Shown here piece after piece: positions 11,949 through 22,905 of a DNA stretch of 64,000 nt. The notes below the pieces were generated by a model. It saw nothing but the letters and a program-made list of their open reading frames with translations. It was not told the origin of the DNA and did no database searches. A program made the translations under genes and the position numbers. How positions within the stretch are numbered: position 1 is the first letter of the stretch; each line of letters opens with the position of its first letter. Source of the stretch: Hysterangium stoloniferum (taxonomy: Eukaryota > Basidiomycota > Agaricomycetes > Hysterangiales > Hysterangiaceae); NCBI GenBank assembly GCA_015178975.1, contig WHVD01000013.1, positions 1,178,001 to 1,242,000 on the forward strand, read 5' to 3'.

Positions 11949-13539
11949 CAGTGGGGGACAAAACCATTCCAATGATTTTTTTATATTTCAAAGAATGTTG
12001 AATAACTCAATGAGTACTTGACCAATTGAACTGAAGTTTTTAATTTAGGTAGTCATATATGTTGGCTATATACCCTAAGAATTTATGACATAAGCATTAT
12101 TTGTCATCAAACTATAAATCAAATACTAATGCAATCTCATTGGAACAGTTTTGTCCCTGGTATATAATCCAATACAAATCATATAATCTAGTACTTGGTG
12201 TAACCCCCCTTTGGCATCAAAACAGCTGCAATCCTTCTAGGCATACTCTCTATCAAATTCTGACAAATAAAAGCAGGAATCCTGACCCATTCTGTCTGGA
12301 CCCTTTCCCATAACTCCTGAATACTCCTAGGCTCCACTTCATACTCTAGTAGCCTCTTCTTGAGGTAATGCCAAAGGTGTTCAATTGGATTAAGATCAGC
12401 AGATTGAGGGGGCCATATCATGACATCAAAATCACTGCCATTAAGCCAATTGGTGGCCTTCTTGCTCTTGTGTTTGGGATCATTGTCTTGCTGTTCAGCA
12501 AGACAATGATCCCTAGTCTTCTTCTTGTAATGCTGAGAGATCCTTGAGGTTCATCCTCCAAAATGCTAACATAAAGTTCAGTATCCATCCTCCCATCAAT
12601 CTTTGTAGCATATCCTGGTCCTTCCCAGAACATACAACCCCACAACACCAGATTCCCCCCTCCAAACTTGACTGTGCCCTCAACCAGCCTATCACTGAGC
12701 CCCTCTCCTGCTTTTTTCCACACCCACTTCCTCCCATATGACCCCAAATGATTGATTTTAGTCTCATCTGACCAAACAACCCTCTTCCAGTCCTCCAGAG
12801 ACCAGTTCTTGTGTGCCAATGCAAAGTCCAGCCTCTCCCTTCTATGCCTTTTTGTGAGTTTAGGCCTTTTCCTCTTCACCACAGCCTTCATTCCAGCTTT
12901 CTTGAGTTCCCTATAAATTTTTCTTGCAGAGATAGACTCCCCATTTATATCTTGTTGGACTTTAGAGGCCTGAGTGGCATGGTCAATCTTCTGGGAAGTG
13001 ATTTGTTGGATGATGTAATGGGTATCAGAGGGGGAATGTTTGTGTGGATAACCTCCAGCTGCTTTGGAGAGGGAGGAAGAATGTTTAGAGTGAATTCTGG
13101 ATATAGTAGAGACAGAACAACCAGTGGTAGCAGCTACTTTATGTGCAGACTTGCCCTTGTCAAGTAGAGTAAGAACATGATCAGGTTGAGCAGGAGTGAG
13201 AGCTCTCATGATGTAAACTGATGGGTTGTTGGGATGCTATCACTTGGAGAAGTGAACAGTTGTATATATACACAATTTGAACAGGTCATATGATTTTATT
13301 TGCATTTATTTGTGGATAATCAACAAGGTTATGTGCTAATCATGTGACAGGGACAAAACTGTTCCAATGAGATTGCATTAGTATGTGATGTATAGTTTGA
13401 TGACAAATAAGAATTCTTAGGGTACAACATATATGACTACCTAAATTAAAAAATTCAGGTCAGTTGGTCAAGTACCCATTGAGCTATTCAACATTCTTTG
13501 ACATTTAAAAAATCATTGGAATGGTTTTGTCCCCCACTG
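11949..13539 (-). mobile_element. Tc1/mariner element Tc1-a with long terminal inverted repeats
   Basis: A 1591 bp element starting CAGTGGGGGACAAAACCATT on the left and ending with its inverse, flanked by TA (11947-11948 and 13540-13541). The inverted repeats are long, about 220 bp. Each contains a second, inner copy of the end motif (GGGACAAAACTGTTCCAATG) in opposite orientation at about 12130-12165 and 13350-13375. One transposase gene lies between them on the minus strand. Confidence 0.93.
12188..13209 (-). pseudogene. Tc1/mariner DD34E transposase, one frameshift
   Basis: DNA transposase of the Tc1 group, cutting and rejoining at TA. The ATG is at 13209. The N-terminus shows paired helix-turn-helix DNA binding (KVAATTGCSVSTISRIH, then the ARKIYRELKKAG region). 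The catalytic core has the first Asp in VVWSDETKINHL, the second in the QQDNDPKH segment and Glu in LNPIEHLW, with 34 residues between the last two. A frameshift near 12500 splits the chain: the first frame runs 13209-12418 and the rest continues as IWPPQSADLNPIEHLWHYL to KGGYTKY at 12188. The length, about 340 residues when joined, is normal. All three acidic residues persist, so the inactivation looks recent. Confidence 0.9.
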
Positions 13540-13552
13540 TATTAGTTCCATT

Positions 13553-13682
13553 GTTGTCTACATCCCAGTGTTGTCCACATCCCAATATTGTCCAAATCCC
13601 AATGTTGTCCACATCCCATTGTTGTCCACATCCCATTATTGTCCACATCCCATTGTTGCTCACATCTCATTGTTCTCCACTA
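13553..13682 (+). repeat. Minisatellite
   Basis: About eight units of a 15-16 bp motif (ttgtccacatcccaat) immediately right of Tc1-a. No coding role is apparent. Confidence 0.85.
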
Positions 13683-13789
13683 GTATGTATATATTATGTA
13701 CATATGGATTTCAATACAGTAGTAGCTTCATTCCCCATCACTCATATACTAGTGTCTATCTGCACCCACAGCAGATACTAATTTTACAA

Positions 13790-13990
13790 AGTATCAGAAT
13801 ATTGCCAGGGTACAAGAAGGATTTGGCTTCTGCCTATGTACTGCACCCTCATACATACTGTACATTTAGGTGTCCCTATTTCAAGCCAACAGATCATTAT
13901 ATAAAAGGTATAGATACCTGAGTTCTGAGAAGTTCCAGATATTGAGTATACAGAAAGAATAAAGGAGTAGATTAGATTAATTCAAGATAA
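13790..13990 (-). repeat. Degraded LTR C-like remnant
   Basis: Contains ggcttctgcctatgtactgc, a decayed form of the LTR core on the minus strand, and ttccagatattgagtatacag, which matches LTR C at 18305-18335. It is too diverged for termini to be placed. Confidence 0.5.
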
Positions 13991-13995
13991 AAATT

Positions 13996-14831
13996 TGTTA
14001 GGACCAGAAAACCCACTGGGATCTGGACCCCATCTTATATGCACCCGACTCTCTGCACCCACCAAATTACAGTTAACCAGACAACCCACCAGGACCTGGA
14101 CATCACATTTGTCTGTGCCTGACTCTCTGTCTCATGCACCAGTCATCAGAAGACCTGCCAGACCCATGCACATCAAACCTGTCTATATCTGATTCTGTCC
14201 CACACATCAGTCACCAGACTCCACCTGGACAACCCATTAGCTCTCTAACTGAGCCCCATTTATGGTCAAATGACCTGTCATGTTTGATTCTCCACTCCCA
14301 TTCTGTTCTGTCCCTAACACCAGGTTTGGTGTTTACCTTTCCCATTTCATGATTACCTGTTTGGTCTTTAATTATTACTGGATTTGGTATTGCATACATT
14401 CCACAGTCTATATAATCTAGCTAATGTTGTACATACAATCCAGTCAGAAAATCAACTAAGATTCTCCCCAGTAACTTAGTATATGTATATCCCACTCTTT
14501 ATCCCTTCTCTCATCTTTGAACCACAACTCTCTCATTGTCATCGCAGGGCCTGTGGGCCTCCCAACTCACCATACAACCTATCACCCTCCATGGCTTTTC
14601 CGCCTCCAACCTGTCAACTGCTCAACTACCCAACTTGTCAACTGCTTGAATACCCAACTCAATGACTGTTTGACAACCTGACCTATCGACCACCTGGACT
14701 CCCCAGGTTTCCCATCCATCTGTCTAAAATTGGATACCATGATTGAGCAAGGGCCAAGCCTATAAGCTGAAGCCAAGTCCTACCAGATTATCTGCAGGCC
14801 TTCCTGCTAAGCCCGACCTGTGTGCTTAACA
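13996..14831 (+). repeat. Solo LTR, family A (copy 2)
   Basis: 836 bp running TGTTAGGACCAG...GTGCTTAACA. The flanks aaatt (13991-13995) and aaact (14832-14836) look like a 5 bp target duplication with one change. It sits in the LTR C remnant. Confidence 0.8.
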
Positions 14832-14836
14832 AAACT

Positions 14837-15721
14837 GGAGAATACAGTACATATGTACATGACTATGGAAGACTATATAGCAAGGTGACCAAGGCAACAT
14901 AAAGTCACCAATGTCTACCAGAGCATCACTGGGAAGACCACCACCTTATCACTTGCTGCAATCAGTTGTCTCCAAAGATTGAACTTTGTAAGCTAAGGTA
15001 GAGGGTGGCTAGGAGAAATGGACTGTAATGGTTTCAAGCTGACAAAAGCTCACATCAGAGGATCCTGCTACTGCTACTGTTTTGCCCATCCAGAATTACT
15101 GATTAGGAGTCTACCACTGAGCCTGGTCCAAAGGGAGTGATAAGATAGTCAATTTGTGCTAACCTACATGTGCACCAAACTCTGAGAATCTTGGAGACCC
15201 AGTGGTGGGTAGTATACAGTTGTGTGGTGCACCTGTCAGGGGAGGGAGGCTTCAACCTGAGACCAACAGTCACTGAAGCTGACAGATTGTGTACTGGGGA
15301 AACCTGCTGGATCAGATTTTGTCAGTGTCCATACAGCAAGACAATGGTAGATATAGAATGACAGAATAAGAACAAGTGAGTAAACAACTGTCAACCAGTC
15401 AATTACTAAATGCATGACAAAGGAATCAAGTCAGAATATCCATCAGATATCTGATATTGTCTGGAAATGGATTACTGAAGCATTTATAAGGACACCAGGA
15501 GTCTAGCTGAAATCTGCATCAGGAAATGATGAAGGACACTTGGAGAACCTAGCTGGGAAAGGGTGGAGCCTGATGGGTTGTAGCACATAAGATAAGGTGT
15601 CTAATTATAGATAGAATATTCAACTGGAAACTGAGGTAAAGGGTTCTTGAGAGATGAGGGTGGGATGAGGGTGGACTCTGGATCCTAATACTAGTCCAGA
15701 ATAGGTTTTGGAAACTGATAT
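14837..15721. other. Unassigned 885 bp
   Basis: No convincing coding region, terminal repeat or tandem array. An ORF of 63 codons at 15170-15361 has no recognisable motif. Confidence 0.4.
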
Positions 15722-17282
15722 TACAGTGACCCAAAAAAAAGTTTCTGGATGTTTGGTGAAATTGGAAAGAAGGTTTCATAGCTCCAGAAATAAGATAGAT
15801 ACAAATCACAAAAATCAGAAGTAAGAGGTATACATCTGACCTAGATGATGACATAAGCATGACATCATAGATTTCCTTATCAGGAAAGTAAAAAATGATC
15901 AATAGAGATAGTGCATCTGGACACTTTTTTTGCTCTGTCAACTGATACATGAAACTCAACTAAGGTTCATATGACTATGGGAATTTCTGGTTAGGTCCAC
16001 AAAGGTCATGTGACCACATGTTTAAATAACACATTTATGTGAACCTTCACTCATTTCACCCTCCCACCATATTATGAAGAAGCACTCTGCTGAAACAAGA
16101 CACTGTGTCATTTCCCTTCTCTAGAAGGGTCACTGTAAGGGCAATTCTCTAGACCACACTGACTCGCACTATGACTGAGTTGGGGCACTAGCAGAGGGAA
16201 TCCGAAGTAAGTTTTATACCTATCTATTATATACATACAATGTACATTATTACTTACCTAGCAGAGGGAATCTGAAGAGAAAAGTCTAAGGAATCCTCGG
16301 CTAGTGAGTGACTAACTAAAGGTGCAGCTGAGTTTGAAAATGTGATAAAAACAAAGTACTCTTATCCTTGACTTATGAGACTATATTAAGGAAGGTCAGG
16401 GATGAATTTAGAAAACTTGAGATTGTCCCCTGACAGTCACTCCTACAGAACAATTGCTTCTAAACTCCATATTGGGCACTCTACAGTATCAGAAATTCAC
16501 TCCCAACTCCCTGGTCTCCTTCACACATTCCAGAGGTTGTCATCCCAAGCTCTCCTTCAGAGATCATCACCACCTGGCTTATTCTATCACCTCTTGACAG
16601 GTTGATAATACCTCCCAGGCCAAGTCCCACCTCTTCCCCAATGTCTGCACACAGACAAGTCACAATGTATTGAAGAAAGAGAATTTGAAGGCTGTGGTGA
16701 AAGCCAAAAGACTCCTTCTTGCCTCTCAACATATCAAGGTGCAATATGAGTTTGCTGTCAAGTACTAGCATTGGACTGAGGAAGACTGGTTTAGGATTAT
16801 CTTCTCAGATGAGACTAGAATCAATCATTTGAGCTCTGATGGGAGGTTGTGGGTGTGGAAAAGACCAGGTTCTGCACTCACTCAGCAGCATATCAATGGA
16901 ACCATCAAATTTGGAGGGGGGAATCTGATGATTTGGGGATGCATGACAGCACATGGTGTGGGGTACATACTGTATGCAAGGTAGATGGGAAGATAGATGG
17001 GGAGATGTACAGGGACATATTGGAGGACTATATCTTCAAAACAGTGGAGTATTATAGGATGGACAGGGAAAGGTTTGTCTTCCAGCAGGACAATGACCCT
17101 AAACATACTTGTAAGTTGGCCAAGTATTGGTTCAAGGACTATTGGGTGGAGGTTTTAGACTGGCCTGCACAGTCTCCATACCTGAATTGAATATAACACT
17201 TACTGTATAGTGGGAGTTGAAGAGAAGGCTTGGAAGATATGTACCCTGAGACACCTAAGAGTATGTTGAAACTCTGGTAGAG

Positions 17283-18623
17283 TGTTAAGTGCCATGTTGG
17301 AACTTATTCTGGAACTATTGGAAAGTCACCAGGAACTCAGAAACTATCAAATAGGGTCAGGACATTGGCTTCAGCTTATATGCTGTGCCTCTACGCAAAC
17401 ACTCGGAAGTCCTTAATTTCAAAGATGGGACTTATGCTGGAAGTTATTGTTATGACCAGAATGCCTGCCAGACTCCGGGCACTAACTTATACACACCTGC
17501 ACCCTATATGCACCAATTGTCAGTTTACTGGAATTCCCGCCAGACTCTGTATGTCAGACTTGTCCACATTCGACCCTGTTACATCATGTATCAGTCACCG
17601 GAATATCCACCAGACTCCATCTCTGTCTATGTCCGACCTCGTCCCACGCATCAGTCACCGGACCCTGCTCAGAAACCCATCATCACTCTAACTGAGCCCC
17701 GTTCCCATTTTAGTCAAATGACCTGTCACGATTCAGACTCTGCTCCTGCTCCATTTCCTGTTATGGTTTATGATTTGTCACAATTCGGACTCCGCTCCAT
17801 TCCGTCCCGTTCCTAACACCAAATTTGGTGTTTACTATTCTTGTTTCATGTTTTGCCAGTTCCATTTTATTATTACTGGATTTGGTATGTCATTCACTCC
17901 ACAGTTTATATAGTCTGGCAGATGTTGTACATACAATCCAGTCAGAAAATTGGCTTAGATTCCCCCCAGTAATCTACTACATTTTCCACTCTAAACTCCT
18001 CCTTGAATTACACCACTCTCGCTAGTCAGAGCCCATGGGCTCCGACACATCTATCTCTCAACCTCCGACTTATTTATCTTGACTCCCCAACCTCTCGACC
18101 AACGACCTCCGACCTACAACCCCTCGACCCACAAACCCCGCCTGGACTCCCCAGGATTCCCATCTGCCTGTCTGAAATTGGACGACACAATCTCATGAGG
18201 GTGCAGCCTATAAGCTGAAGCCAAGTCCTACCGGATATCCTGTGGGTTTCTCCGGAGACCCGCTGTGTACATACCCTAACAGTTATGGATATTCAGAGTT
18301 CCGAAGAGTTCCAAATATCGAGCATACAGAAAGATGGAAGAGGGAATAAGAAACTAAGTCAATATCAGATCTAAAGTAAAGTACAAATTCATGGAAACTA
18401 ATATAAGTCTTCTCATTATTGTACTATGAACTAAGACCACAATAAGATGGAAACGGAAATATTCCGAAATGGGAATATAATAAACAAACGAGTGAATACT
18501 TGTCAATGGACAAATTACCAAATGTGGAACAAAGGAAAGATTACAGAAGATACGGGAACTATGATGTTCCATAGTTGGAAGTTGGGGATCAGATATTGAA
18601 GTATCTGGGAATGGGTCATAACA
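17283..18623 (-). repeat. Solo LTR, family C, minus orientation, inserted in Tc1-b and carrying LTR A
   Basis: Starts TGTTAAGTGCC and ends CATAACA on the plus strand, the inverse of 6806-7349. The flanks tagag (17278-17282) and gagag (18624-18628) fit a 5 bp target duplication with one change. It splits the Tc1-b transposase. LTR A is inserted in it at 17448. Confidence 0.85.
17448..18281 (+). repeat. Solo LTR, family A (copy 3), nested in LTR C
   Basis: 834 bp running TGTTATGACCAG...TACCCTAACA with a perfect target duplication gttat (17443-17447 and 18282-18286). Confidence 0.92.
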
Positions 18624-18969
18624 GAGAGGGTGGATATTCCAAGGAAGAAATGAATTGATCAAGAGCATGCCTAGAATGGTTGTTGCAGTGCTAAAGGCCA
18701 AGGGGGGATACACTAAATACTGAAACTGGTAAAAACTGGTAGTTAATTACAAGAGCAAAAAGTGTCCAGATGCACCATGTCCATTGTTCATTTTTTTTCT
18801 CTTCTGATAAGGAAAGCTATAATGTCATGCTTACATATGTCATCATATGTATAGGTCAGATATATACATCTTACTTCTGATTTCTTCTGATTTTTGTCTA
18901 TTTTATTTCTGGAGCTATGAATATCTCTTTCCAATTTCATCAAATTCTGAACATTTTTGGGTCACTGTA

Positions 18970-19283
18970 TATCTACAACCCTGAGAAGCTTCTGGGAATG
19001 GATCTTCACAATGTCCTCTCGTTAGAGCCAATTCCCCGAGAAAGCCATAATATCCATCAGGGTTCAAATATGATATCAACTGTTAAGCTTGGGACTTACA
19101 GACAAATAGAAGTAGTGATACAGAGAAAACATATAGGAGTTCCAAAGATGAAAGTTAAGATATCAGGAGAAAGACAAAGGTTAAAATGAAGTTAGAGTAT
19201 CAGAGGCAAGGAATTAAGTTCTGACAAGGTGCTAGAAAGGTTTAAAAAGGATTTGGAAGATCAGAATAAGGTTACAATGAGGC
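18970..19283. other. Unassigned 314 bp
   Basis: Purine-rich sequence between Tc1-b and LTR D. A 90-codon ORF spans its left part (18917-19189) but overlaps the Tc1 inverted repeat and has no recognisable motif. Confidence 0.4.
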
Positions 19284-19288
19284 CATGG

Positions 19289-19984
19289 TGTTAAGAACTG
19301 CTGATGGGCTAAATGTCAGGTCACCGATGGGGGCCGAACGGAAGGACTTGGCTTCAGCTTATGTGCTGCGCCCTCACAAGTTCACGTTGAATGTCCTTAG
19401 ATTTCGGGCGGGTGAAGATCGGAGACTGAGGTCAGAGGCCAAGTCAGAGACTGAGGTCAGAGGCCAAGGTCAGAGACCGAGGTCAAAGACCAAGGATGTG
19501 GATGGCAAGATACTTATAACAGAGCTAGAGGGATGTTCTGAGTCGATATTCTGATTGCCTAGTAACTACAACTACAGCGGGTTCATATACGAGTAACAGG
19601 CATCTAGAAAATACTAATGGGGAGAAAGGTGGAAGATGGCATTAACAATAAGCTTGACTAGGAACGGGAAGTTTATGATTAGTTCGGAGGCCGATGATAA
19701 CCGAGAGTGGGACTACAGTAAAAGGAAATAGTTCAAGGGTTACATATATATATATAGACACATGTGAGACATAGTATAAAATGGATCATCATAATGGAAA
19801 GGGACATATCAAAGCATAACCAGACAGAAAAGGCATAGTCGGGTTTGAATAGCCGGGAGGGTATACATCAGCGTCGGGATGCCAACGGTGTCCAAGATGT
19901 CGAGCTGATTGAAGACAGACAAATACTATGACGTTATAACATCGGGGCCGTCGGCTTGTGAGGGATCACGACACAGTCGTAACA
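19289..19984 (-). repeat. Solo LTR, family D, minus orientation
   Basis: 696 bp starting TGTTAAGAACTG and ending AGTCGTAACA on the plus strand, flanked by a perfect 5 bp target duplication catgg (19284-19288 and 19985-19989). It has a short version of the family minisatellite at 19424-19490. Confidence 0.92.
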
Positions 19985-19989
19985 CATGG

Positions 19990-20710
19990 GCATATTTGGA
20001 TACTTGAATACAAGTTCAGACTTTTGAAAAGGTCCAAATGTCCAAAAATATCCAGAAAACCAACAAGGTCTGAAAATCAAAAAGGGTTTGGAACAGAGTC
20101 CAGAAGTTCTGAGAGGTCTGAACATACCAAAAAAGACACTAGAAGACAAAAAGACAAAGAGGACAGGATGCCAAAAATTCCAAAGATGCCAAAATACAGA
20201 GTGGTCAAGGCAATTCATGAATAGAGCTTGTCTAGCAGGATGCTGACAAATAAGGCAATGTCCAAATAGACCAGGAGTTGCTCATGAGATGCCAAAATAT
20301 TGCCCAAAGGCAAAAGGAAGTGCTAAAAAAGACTGGAAAATGTGCTAGGAGTTATGTACCTGTAAGGGGACAAAACATTGCACAAAGATAAGAGGATAGG
20401 GAGGAGTTAAAGAAGGCAAAAGTGGCAGTGTCCACAAGCAAGGTAAGTACCAAGCCAATAAGGCAGGAAAGAAACTGGACCATGAGAAAAGCCATGGAAG
20501 TTCCAAGGGCAGGTAGAACTATCCTACCTTCAAATAGGCTGAATGTTATAGAACTGGGAGGTCCAGGGATTCCAGGAATACAGCATGCTGTATGAAAACC
20601 AGAAAGTCTGGGTTCCATGAATACACTGGGTGAGAACTGGGAAGTCCAGGGATTCTGGGAATATGCTGGATGACTAGTTAGAAGTTGGAATGCCCAAGGG
20701 CCAGAAAATG
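19990..20710. other. Unassigned 720 bp
   Basis: No known element. The phrase gtccagggattcyrggaata occurs twice (near 20560 and 20650). ORFs on both strands are under 95 codons and carry no recognised motif. Confidence 0.4.
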
Positions 20711-21376
20711 CCTGAATGCCATGGATCTGGCATGTTCAGAGTTATAGTTGTGGGGGGAGCTGGGGTCGAGACATGAGTTTGATAATAAACTTGTTAGCCA
20801 GTATATATTTATTTATGCAAACATAGGAATGCTTATCATATTAAGCTCTTCCCATTTGTGAAAATATTTCCTTCAAAGGGCTCTTTGAGACGCCCTGAAG
20901 TACAGAACGTAGGGACCACAACCTCTGGCATGCCAGTGTGGGAATCATCCATGGAATACCCGTGGGGTATGCTGTATTCTTGTCAATAAACATAATTAAT
21001 TGTAGGAAAAGAACTTACATCATTTCGAAATTCGTGGACCTGCACTGATGGTCAAAATGTCTGTAATCATGGTCTTCCTCATGTCTGCATTCTGTGGTCC
21101 CATTATACCTATGTATAATCACCCTCGGCTTCTCTTTCCACATGGAACCTCTCTACCCAATACAGCACTCCTAGACCATAACAACATGTAGATCATTTTG
21201 GTATCATTGGTCATATGGATGCCCTATGAACAGTACCGGGAACCATAGCGGCACATGATTTCTTATCTTGTCATCTCTCACAACAATAGCGTTGATGGAG
21301 CATAGCGGCTGTTACCATGAGTCAGTAAATTTAAACATATATAACATACAATAGATAAAGATACTCACCCATGTTG
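20711..21376 (-). repeat. Dispersed repeat G, copy 0 (minus), distal part
   Basis: Matches, in inverted orientation, 34370-34730 and 59220-59570, the segment just upstream of the C2H2 ORF in the intact G copies. The match stops at about 20711, at ATCCATGGC, right at the start of that ORF, so the ORF itself is missing. The remainder of this copy continues at 31842-31912, beyond the LINE and chromovirus insertions. Confidence 0.75.
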
Positions 21377-21467
21377 GAGCACATCACATGAACACCCAGC
21401 ACAACTGTGTTCAGCCCTATTCTGCAAACATGTTGATTCCCTGCTTACCTCCTCCCAGTGCACCTCC

Positions 21468-22082
21468 TTGGAAATATCATGGGTCCCCGGCCACTCAGGC
21501 TTTCAAGGCAATGAACATGCCGACACACTGGCAAAGCAGGCCACCTCTGCCAGGCCAGTACCGCACTCGACTATCACTTGGGCCCGGGAAAGGGCCAAAG
21601 TCCACTCAGTTAGAGAATGGGGCAGGGATTGGGCTGCCAAACTGCACTCGAATGCCTCAGCTCAGGTCCTCACTAGCCCGCCATCACTCAAACTCTCTCC
21701 CATCCACAAGGACTTCCCTGGCTCCCAAGTGCAACACACCCGCCTCATACAAGCAATCACCGGGCATGGCTTCCTTGGGGAGTACTACTCTCACTTTCTT
21801 CCCAACCTCTCCACTGCCTGCCCATGTGGCTCTGCACCTCTCCAGATGTGCAAACACATCCTCACCAGCTGCTCCCTCTTTGAAGGACACCGCTCCCTTC
21901 TGTGCAAGGTCTCACGTGGACTCAACCTAGCCTTCCTCTTGGGCACGAAGTCAGGGCTCAGGGTGGTTTCTAAGTTCATTTTCCAAACTGCTGCCTTTGC
22001 AAAACAGCCTAACAGACCTCAGAACCCCATTTCGACCCAACCTGGCACACTTGAAACCACACAGACTCACGACCCACCCTAG
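21468..22082 (+). pseudogene. LINE C-terminal RNase H and zinc-binding region
   Basis: The reading frame contains the C-terminal part of a type I RNase H (WVPGHSGFQGNEHADTLAKQ, with the catalytic His and Asp of the last motif). About 95 residues later comes a Cys/His cluster, CPCG...CKHILTSCSLF, of the kind found at the end of Tad1/I-like LINE polyproteins. The RNase H upstream half, reverse transcriptase and endonuclease are missing because of 5' truncation. It stays open to 22082. The assignment to a Tad1-like clade is inference from the domain order in fungi. Confidence 0.8.
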
Positions 22083-22118
22083 AGGCCCCCTACCTTGCCA
22101 CGGACCTCCCACTTGACC

Positions 22119-22732
22119 TGTTAAGAACTGACTGACGGGCTAAATGTCAGGTAACTGACGGGGGCCGAACGGAAGGACTTGGCTTCAGCTTATGTGCTGC
22201 GCCCTCACAAGTTCACGTTGAATGTCCTTAGATTTCGGGCAGGTGAAGATCGGAGACCAAGGATGCAGACAGTGGGATACTTATAATAGAGCTAGGGGGA
22301 TGTTCTGAGTCGATATTCTGATTGCCTAGTAACTACAACTACAGCAGGTTCATATACAAGTAACAGGAATCTAGAAAATACTAATAGGGAGAAAGGCGGA
22401 AAATGGTATTAACAATAAGCTTGACTAGAAACGGGAGGCCAATGATAACCGAGAGTGGGACAATGGTAAAAGGAAATAGTTCAAGGGTTACATATATATA
22501 TAGACATATGTGAGACATAGTGTAAAACAGATCATCATAATGGAAAGGGACATATCAAAGCATAACCAGACAGAAAAGGCATGGTCGGGTTTGAATAACC
22601 AGGAGGGTATACATCAGCGTCGGGAAGCCGATGGCTTCTGAGATGTCAACTTGATTGAAGACAGACAAAATACTACAACGATATACCATCGGGGGCTGTC
22701 GGCTTGCGAGGGGTCACAACACAGTCATAACA
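22119..22732 (-). repeat. 3' LTR of the chromovirus (family D)
   Basis: 614 bp running TGTTAAGAACTG...AGTCATAACA on the plus strand. It has the core block (cttcagcttatgtgctgcgc on the plus strand at 22184-22203) and almost no minisatellite. The short purine-rich stretch ATGAGGGGATAC (minus strand, 22733-22745) next to it is a plausible polypurine tract. Confidence 0.92.
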
Positions 22733-22905
22733 GTATCCCCTCATTTGGCCGAAATCCCAAGGAGGCCAAAAATCTAGATCGTGTACGTAAAACAACGTCA
22801 GGTACAGGTTGTGTGTCAAAATGTCATGTGACTGGAAAAAATTTTGAATATAAAAATTGGAGGGTTACAAGGTGCTCGACTCTTCATCCTTTCCTTTCAA
22901 CCACG

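Larger units (their letters stand above)
16402..18715 (+). pseudogene. Tc1/mariner transposase, heavily decayed and interrupted
   Basis: Starting at ATG 16402, a helix-turn-helix-like stretch (RTIASKLHIGHSTVSEIH) is followed by stops and frame changes. Catalytic pieces remain: first Asp in IIFSDETRINHL (about 16800), second in FVFQQDNDPKHTCKL (about 17080-17110), then WPAQSPYLN at about 17160-17190. The codon expected for the catalytic Glu is now TAA. The C-terminal end continues beyond the LTR insertion at 18624-18715, with decayed AVLKAKGGYTKY. The enzyme is dead in several independent ways. Confidence 0.85.
15724..18967 (+). mobile_element. Tc1/mariner element Tc1-b, interrupted by LTR C
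   Basis: The ends CAGTGACCCAAAAA and its inverse are flanked by TA (15722-15723 and 18968-18969). The inverted repeats are about 230 bp (15724-15950 against 18745-18967). Without the nested LTRs the element would be about 1.9 kb. Its end sequence differs from Tc1-a, so this is a separate family. The transposase is on the plus strand. Confidence 0.9.

Noticed and set aside
21684..21979. Minus-strand ORFs in the LINE
   Set aside because: Shadows of the GC-rich RNase H/zinc coding region on the plus strand.
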